A DNA stretch of 11,110 nucleotides from an uncultured bacterium (GTDB taxonomy: Bacteria > UBA4055): assembly GCA_937873545.1 (NCBI GenBank), contig CALMWI010000498.1, forward strand, positions 1 to 11,110. Direction: 5' to 3'. Shown one piece after another: positions 7,186-11,110 of this stretch. Each line of letters begins with the position of its first letter. The stretch's first letter is position 1. Under the pieces are notes generated by a model. That model was not told the DNA's origin, made no database searches, and worked only from the letters and a program-made list of their open reading frames with translations. The translations under genes and the position numbers were made by a program.

Positions 7186-7623
7186 CTAATACTGCAGATA
7201 TCTGTAAGAATAAAGCTCGATGTCGGAAAAGAAAAATCTGATCTCTTTTTTTGCGTTCTCGACAGAATCAGATGCATGAACGCCGTTCTGCTCCACAGTA
7301 ACACCGACAACTTTTCTGATCGTGCCTTCTGCAGCTTTTGCCGGATCGGTAGCTCCGATAAATTTCCTTAGGTCAGCGACGCAGTTCTCTTTTTCGACGC
7401 AGATGGCCGCGACAGTACCGGTGCTCATATAATTTATCAGCCTTTCAAAAAACTCTTTCCCTTCATGAACGAAGTAGAACCTTCTGGCCAGTTCAGGAGT
7501 CAGCTTGATGGATTTTATACCTACGATCTGAAAATCATTATTTTCAAGCATGCTTATGATCATTCCGGTTTTTTTTGCGGTAAAAGCATGGGGCTTTACC
7601 ATGAGAAGGCTTTGTTCGAGCAT
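7186..7623 (-). CDS. ndk: Nucleoside diphosphate kinase
   Basis: The 145-residue product transfers the gamma phosphate between nucleoside triphosphates and diphosphates through a phosphohistidine. The active-site histidine is His116 in NGVHASDS. The other nucleotide-site residues keep the family spacing: Lys10, Tyr50, His53, Phe58, Arg86, Thr92, Arg103, Asn113 and Glu127. The stretch AAEGTIRK resembles Bacteroidota-type enzymes. Two positions are unusual: the normally near-invariant KPD near the N-terminus reads KPH (His12), and the usual HGSDS reads HASDS. Neither removes a catalytic residue, so the enzyme is probably active. GGAGG (7629-7633), five bases upstream, fixes the ATG. The gene lies just after a terminator that ends the kor cluster. 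It may therefore depend on read-through or on a promoter inside korC. Confidence 0.95.
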   Translation of the reverse strand: MLEQSLLMVKPHAFTAKKTGMIISMLENNDFQIVGIKSIKLTPELARRFYFVHEGKEFFERLINYMSTGTVAAICVEKENCVADLRKFIGATDPAKAAEGTIRKVVGVTVEQNGVHASDSVENAKKEIRFFFSDIELYSYRYLQY

Positions 7624-7637
7624 AGGATCCTCCAGTT

Positions 7638-7663
7638 AAAAAAAAGCCGCATAAAGCGGCTTT
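7638..7663 (-). terminator. Intrinsic terminator after korC, just before ndk
   Basis: Read on the minus strand, AAAGCCGC (7656-7663), loop TTTAT and GCGGCTTT (7643-7650) form an 8-bp stem. The run of T continues through 7638. It lies 9 bases after the korC stop codon and only four bases before the ndk Shine-Dalgarno sequence. On the plus strand the stem is followed by only three T and then a mixed sequence, so the minus orientation is favoured. Confidence 0.85.
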
Positions 7664-7672
7664 AAATTGCTT

Positions 7673-8278
7673 TTATTCCGTGATTTTCGCGTCTTCTATC
7701 GTGAGTTTGACGACATGTTCTTTCGAGGCAAGAGCTTTTTTTCCGAGCTCCAGACCGATCTTGACAGCCTTGAGGTTATCTATCTCGGTGCCTTTAGGGG
7801 CGTTATCAAGAACAGCCTGCTGAATGTTGCTTTCCTTAATTACCTGTGAAAGTCCTGCGAATAACCCTACAGCTATTACTGCTGAATACAGTGTCTTTCC
7901 CATTTCTTTTTTTGCTATCTCAATAAGATCCACAATTACAAGTTTCTGAGTCATATCTGCAGGAACTTTGGGATTAAGATTCGGATCGACGACTACTATC
8001 GCATCGGGTTTGATCTCTTTATAATATATATTGAACGACTTCTGATGAAGCGACAGGAAAAAATCAACATTCTCGGCTCTGGGATACTCAATATGCTTCT
8101 TATCAATAACGACATCCACTTTTGTGGCTCCGCCCCTTACCTGCGCGGTATAAGTCGGGGTTTCGATCGCATGACAATCCTCAAAGCTGACCATACCGTA
8201 GGCAAGTATCTTTCCGGCAAGGATCACACCCTGACCGCCAACTCCTGCAAAACGGGCTTCGTAATGATCTGTTTTCAT
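7673..8278 (-). CDS. korC: 2-oxoacid:ferredoxin oxidoreductase, gamma subunit
   Basis: A 201-residue gamma subunit of the four-subunit Kor/Vor-type complex, which oxidatively decarboxylates a 2-oxoacid with CoA to give acyl-CoA, CO2 and reduced ferredoxin. The family signature GVGGQGVILAG (12-22) opens the domain, and TYTAQVRGG (42-50) is the second conserved block. Full length for the family. Its ATG overlaps the TGA of korB by four bases (ATGA), a sign of translational coupling. GGAGA lies a few bases upstream inside korB. It is the last gene before the terminator at 7638-7663. 2-oxoglutarate is the most commonly annotated substrate, but branched-chain 2-oxoacids cannot be excluded by sequence reading. 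Confidence 0.95.
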   Translation of the reverse strand: MKTDHYEARFAGVGGQGVILAGKILAYGMVSFEDCHAIETPTYTAQVRGGATKVDVVIDKKHIEYPRAENVDFFLSLHQKSFNIYYKEIKPDAIVVVDPNLNPKVPADMTQKLVIVDLIEIAKKEMGKTLYSAVIAVGLFAGLSQVIKESNIQQAVLDNAPKGTEIDNLKAVKIGLELGKKALASKEHVVKLTIEDAKITE

Positions 8279-9144
8279 TTGCTTTCTCCGTCTTTTGATT
8301 TCTGTGCCTTTTCGATGATCGTCTGATAGGCATCTGTGTATTCCTGAGTAGAGTGGTTGTAGTTATCCCAGAATGTCTTTTCAGGTTCTTCAGAAATAAA
8401 TTCACCAGTTATGATCTTATCGTAAAGCTCTTCGGCTTTCATGTTACGGGCTTTATCGAGAGGAATCTCTCTTGATTCGATCCATTTTCTTGCAGATATT
8501 GGATCGCCCATTTTGTTTTTTCTGCCGAATTGAGTGTGGCAGTTTGCAGTCGCAACTATAACCGAAAAACCCTTGTTCTCAAGACCTTTGGTGATATATT
8601 TCTCAAGGATCTTACCTTTGTTAACCGTTGATCTTGCTACATAAGACGCACCCGCAGCTTTTGCAAGAAGGCAGATGTCGAAAGTAGGATCGATATTACC
8701 GAAGGATGTCGTACTTGTTTTATAACCGATCGGAGTGGTAGGCGAGTGCTGTCCGCCTGTCATACCGTAAGTATTATTGTTGACAACAACGAGGGTGATG
8801 TCTATATTTCTTCTGCATGCGTGAATAAAGTGGTTACCGCCGATAGCGGTAGCATCGCCGTCGCCGGAGAAAACCACGATATGTTTTGCAGGCTGGGCCA
8901 TTTTTATTCCGGTTGCGAAAGTCAAAGCTCTTCCGTGTGTCGTATGCAAAGTATTGCAGTCAATATAACCCGGGGCTCTGCTTGTGCAGCCGATACCTGA
9001 TACGAAAGCTATATCATTCTTATCCCACCCCATATTGTCGAGAGATCTGATCATTGCTTTTAAAACAATGCCTATTCCGCATCCAGGACACCATAGATGG
9101 GGCATTTTTTCCATTCTAAGATATTTTTCATATTCGAAAGCCAT
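8275..9144 (-). CDS. korB: 2-oxoacid:ferredoxin oxidoreductase, beta subunit (thiamine diphosphate binding)
   Basis: This 289-residue subunit binds thiamine diphosphate and a [4Fe-4S] cluster. The TPP motif runs from GDGD (94-97) to NNNTYGMTGGQ (122-131... with Asn122). Four cysteines sit where this family ligates its proximal cluster: Cys19 and Cys22 in CPGC, Cys53 in IGCTSR, and Cys202 in NCHTQFGR. HTTHGRALTFATG (68 onward) and QHSPTTP are further conserved blocks of the 2-oxoglutarate-type class. The ATG overlaps the TAA of korA by one base (TAATG), preceded by a strong AAGGGGG ribosome binding site. It ends in a four-base overlap with korC. All catalytic features are present. Confidence 0.96.
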   Translation of the reverse strand: MAFEYEKYLRMEKMPHLWCPGCGIGIVLKAMIRSLDNMGWDKNDIAFVSGIGCTSRAPGYIDCNTLHTTHGRALTFATGIKMAQPAKHIVVFSGDGDATAIGGNHFIHACRRNIDITLVVVNNNTYGMTGGQHSPTTPIGYKTSTTSFGNIDPTFDICLLAKAAGASYVARSTVNKGKILEKYITKGLENKGFSVIVATANCHTQFGRKNKMGDPISARKWIESREIPLDKARNMKAEELYDKIITGEFISEEPEKTFWDNYNHSTQEYTDAYQTIIEKAQKSKDGESK

Positions 9145-10277
9145 TAGTTCACCCCCTTGATCTCATTGAATATATCAGTAGGATGGATAGGGACTCCGCC
9201 CACATGATTTATCTTTACAAGCTTTGTTCTGTCAGCAGTGAATTTTTCGATTATCGTGCTAAGCTGGCCCATATTCATCTCAGGAACAATGACAGCTTTT
9301 GATCTGCTGCAGACCTTGAGAACTTCAGCTTCATCCAGCGGCCACAGAACTCTAAATCTTACCATACCTACCTTTATGCCCATTTTCCTTGCATTGTCGA
9401 TCGCAACTCTTGCCGCCCTTGCCGTAGAGCCGAAAGCAAATATTGCTATCTCGGCATCTTTCATAAGGTAAGACTCATAATCAAAGATCTCATGAGCTTT
9501 GCTTGAAACTTTTCTTATCTGCCTTTCCTGATCAGCCTGAACAAGTTCAGGATCGGTAGTCGGAAATCCGGTCTTATCGTGACTTAATCCTGTAACATGG
9601 AACCGGTATCCTTCAAAGAAATTTGCCATCGGAGGTACATCGCCGTAAGCAGTATCATAAGGGTAATACTTATCGGGAGTTACGGTTGGTTTTCTTCTGC
9701 TCTTTATAACGAGCTTCTCCTTATCGGGAAGATCTATTGCTGAGCTCAAATGTGCGATTACTTCATCCAAAAGAAGCATTACAGGCATTCTGTAAGTTTC
9801 AGCCAGATTGAAAGCCGTTATAGTCATTTCATATATCTCTTCAAGATAAGCGGGTGTTAAAGCTATAACAGGATGATCTCCGTGAGTTCCCCATTTAGCC
9901 TGCATGATGTCTGATTGTGCAAGAGCTGTCGGAAGACCGGTTGAAGGTCCGCCCCTCATTACATTGCATACCACGCACGGTACTTCAGCCATATAAGCAT
10001 AACCGATATTTTCCTGTTTAAGAGAAAATCCCGGTCCGCTGGTGGCTGTTAAAACTTTTTCACCTGTCAGGGACGCGCCTATTACAGATCCCATTGCGGC
10101 TATTTCATCCTCCATCTGGATATATTTACCGCCTACCTTGGGAAGCATGATCGACATAAATTCTGCTATCTCAGAGGAAGGGGTAATAGGATAACCTCCG
10201 AAAAACCTGCAGCCTGCATCAATAGCTGCCATAGCCACAAGTTCCGCTCCGGAGTAAAATCGTACTGATTTCTTCAA
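9144..10277 (-). CDS. korA: 2-oxoacid:ferredoxin oxidoreductase, alpha subunit
   Basis: This 377-residue subunit contributes the pyrimidine-binding half of the TPP site and the CoA/2-oxoacid-facing domain. Conserved blocks in order: GGYPITPSSE (27-36); QMEDEIAA, with Glu57 the expected TPP-activating acid; TSGPGFSLK (79-87); RGGPSTGLPT (108-117); and a C-terminal transketolase-like domain with GMVRFRVLWP. The start is a TTG at 10277. AGAGG lies seven bases upstream, and the family-conserved N-terminus begins within a few residues, while the first in-frame ATG (residue 16) would remove conserved sequence. korD ends 21 bp upstream and korB overlaps the stop by one base, so the complex genes are in order D-A-B-C. 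Confidence 0.96.
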   Translation of the reverse strand: MKKSVRFYSGAELVAMAAIDAGCRFFGGYPITPSSEIAEFMSIMLPKVGGKYIQMEDEIAAMGSVIGASLTGEKVLTATSGPGFSLKQENIGYAYMAEVPCVVCNVMRGGPSTGLPTALAQSDIMQAKWGTHGDHPVIALTPAYLEEIYEMTITAFNLAETYRMPVMLLLDEVIAHLSSAIDLPDKEKLVIKSRRKPTVTPDKYYPYDTAYGDVPPMANFFEGYRFHVTGLSHDKTGFPTTDPELVQADQERQIRKVSSKAHEIFDYESYLMKDAEIAIFAFGSTARAARVAIDNARKMGIKVGMVRFRVLWPLDEAEVLKVCSRSKAVIVPEMNMGQLSTIIEKFTADRTKLVKINHVGGVPIHPTDIFNEIKGVN

Positions 10278-10284
10278 GGTTATA

Positions 10285-10289
10285 CCTCT
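10285..10289 (-). promoter_or_regulatory. Ribosome binding site supporting the TTG start of korA
   Basis: AGAGG on the minus strand lies seven bases before the TTG codon at 10277-10275, a spacing normal for bacterial initiation. Confidence 0.65.
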
Positions 10290-10298
10290 TTTAATTTT

Positions 10299-10574
10299 TT
10301 AATATATCTTTATGCAGAAATCCGGACAATGGATCTCGCAAAGCGAACATTTAATGCATTTTGAAGGGTCGGGGATATTCACGACCTGACCGCTCCATTT
10401 ATCTTTTGCCTCAACTATCTCCCAAACCTGCTTGGGGCATACATCCACGCAGATCCCGCAGCCTTTGCAGCCGTCTCTCCAGTAGCCTATGACCACATGA
10501 TCATCTTTTTTCCCGATCTTAATGTCGGCTTCCCATTTTGTGTGTCTTTCAGGGATATTGATTTTTTCACTCAT
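10299..10574 (-). CDS. korD: 2-oxoacid:ferredoxin oxidoreductase, delta (ferredoxin-like) subunit
   Basis: A small 2x[4Fe-4S] ferredoxin-like subunit that carries electrons from the Kor catalytic core to soluble ferredoxin. Two complete cluster motifs are visible: CKGCGICVDVCP and CIKCSLCEIHCP, eight ligand cysteines in all, plus one extra cysteine four residues after the second motif. I chose the ATG at 10574 (91 residues, MSEKINIPER), which has GGA seven bases upstream. An in-frame ATG at 10586 would add four residues, but its only AGG abuts the codon, too close for normal initiation. The gene follows the carbamate kinase stop by about 28 bp and precedes korA by 21 bp, consistent with one operon. 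Confidence 0.93.
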   Translation of the reverse strand: MSEKINIPERHTKWEADIKIGKKDDHVVIGYWRDGCKGCGICVDVCPKQVWEIVEAKDKWSGQVVNIPDPSKCIKCSLCEIHCPDFCIKIY

Positions 10575-10602
10575 TGCGATTTCCATCCTGAGTTTTATTA
10601 AA

Positions 10603-11110
10603 TTAATCCTGTATTATGCTTGTTCCGTCTTTGCCTTCAATTGCGTCCATCAGTTTGTCTATTGCAGTAATTATTACCCTTTTTCCGCCGTTTCTTAAGA
10701 ACATGATGGCCGATTTCATTTTAGGGCCCATGCTTCCGTATGGAAAATGACCTTCATTAAGATACTGATCAGCCTGCGACATTGTAATTACATCTAGATC
10801 TTTCTGGTCGGGTTTTTTAAAATTCAGAGAAACTTTATTAACAGCCGTCATTATATACAGTTCATCCGCGCCTATTAGATTTCCGAGCAAAGCACTTGCC
10901 ATATCTTTGTCTATTACAGCGTCTATTCCTTCAAAATGCATTTTCTCATCAAGATAAACAGGTATCCCGCCTCCACCAGCAGCTATAACAATGTTCTTCT
11001 GATCAAGAAGCTGCTTTATAATATTCTTATTAACAATATCTATCGGTTTAGGAGAGCCCACAACCCTTCTCCATCCTCTGTCCGCGTCCTGTTTTACTAT
11101 CCATCCGTTA
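10603..11110 (-). CDS. arcC: Carbamate kinase, C-terminal half (5' end outside the window)
   Basis: The frame stays open to the window edge, giving 168 residues, a little over half of a normal carbamate kinase of about 310. Recognisable family blocks in order are a DADRGWRRVV segment leading into SPKP, IAAGGGGIPV (near 10961-10985), AVIDKDMASALL, FPYGSMGPK (near 10722-10748) and a closing GTSI. The enzyme belongs to the amino acid kinase fold and interconverts carbamoyl phosphate plus ADP with ATP, carbamate and ammonia. In fermenters it usually yields ATP from arginine, citrulline or purine breakdown. A GTG at 11061 could be mistaken for a start, but conserved carbamate kinase sequence continues upstream of it in frame. 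korD follows closely on the same strand. Confidence 0.95.
   Translation of the reverse strand, partial: NGWIVKQDADRGWRRVVGSPKPIDIVNKNIIKQLLDQKNIVIAAGGGGIPVYLDEKMHFEGIDAVIDKDMASALLGNLIGADELYIMTAVNKVSLNFKKPDQKDLDVITMSQADQYLNEGHFPYGSMGPKMKSAIMFLRNGGKRVIITAIDKLMDAIEGKDGTSIIQD

Noticed and set aside
8045..9471. Plus-strand open frames opposite korC, korB and korA
   Set aside because: The minus-strand genes have complete catalytic motifs and overlapping starts and stops; the opposite frames show nothing recognisable.
11059..11061. GTG as a true start giving a 152-residue carbamate kinase fragment
   Set aside because: Conserved carbamate kinase residues (DADRGWRRVV) continue in frame upstream to the window edge, so the gene is cut by the window rather than truncated.

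Overview
The window is about 11.1 kb of ordinary, densely packed bacterial chromosome of moderate GC. It suggests an uncultured or little-studied anaerobe of the Fibrobacterota-Chlorobiota-Bacteroidota (FCB) superphylum or a neighbour such as Cloacimonadota, Delongbacteria or Marinimicrobia. Three clues support this: a secreted M6 peptidase with a C-terminal FlgD-like/T9SS-type NYPNPFNP tail; an FtsK with the FCB-style DE-aromatic-GDLMM Walker B region; and an Ndk with the AAEGTIRK signature. The phylum is inferred, not proven. Anaerobic amino-acid or organic-acid fermentation is suggested by a four-subunit 2-oxoacid:ferredoxin oxidoreductase, a carbamate kinase and a membrane Na+-pumping decarboxylase.

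Layout. Positions 1-2396 (minus strand) hold a large secreted M6-family metallopeptidase whose 3' end lies outside the window. A 185-bp divergent intergenic region follows. On the plus strand come a MEMO1/AmmeMemoRadiSam protein B family gene and ftsK 22 bp later, probably one transcription unit. A clear sigma70-type promoter (TTGACC-17-TATATT) then drives tRNA-Leu(CAG). Only 37 bp after the tRNA start the beta subunit of a Na+-translocating decarboxylase and a 50-residue gamma subunit. On the minus strand, reading right to left, lies a tight run: carbamate kinase (5' end outside the window), korD, korA, korB, korC, then an intrinsic terminator and ndk. ndk converges on the gamma subunit gene.

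How the genes may work together. The Kor complex oxidatively decarboxylates a 2-oxoacid to an acyl-CoA and reduces ferredoxin. Carbamate kinase makes ATP from carbamoyl phosphate. Ndk equilibrates nucleoside triphosphates. The beta/gamma pair would couple decarboxylation of a biotin-bound carboxyl group to Na+ export. This fits an amino-acid fermenting energy metabolism, but the 2-oxoacid and the decarboxylase substrate cannot be settled from this window.

No CRISPR array, transposon, prophage or integration site is visible. No stretch over 300 bp lacks a gene. I found no convincing novel multi-gene system. The points most worth checking are the carbamate kinase-Kor-Ndk grouping, the tRNA-to-sodium-pump transcript, the alpha-less beta-gamma pair, the terminator pressed against the ndk ribosome binding site, and the stand-alone Memo gene next to ftsK.
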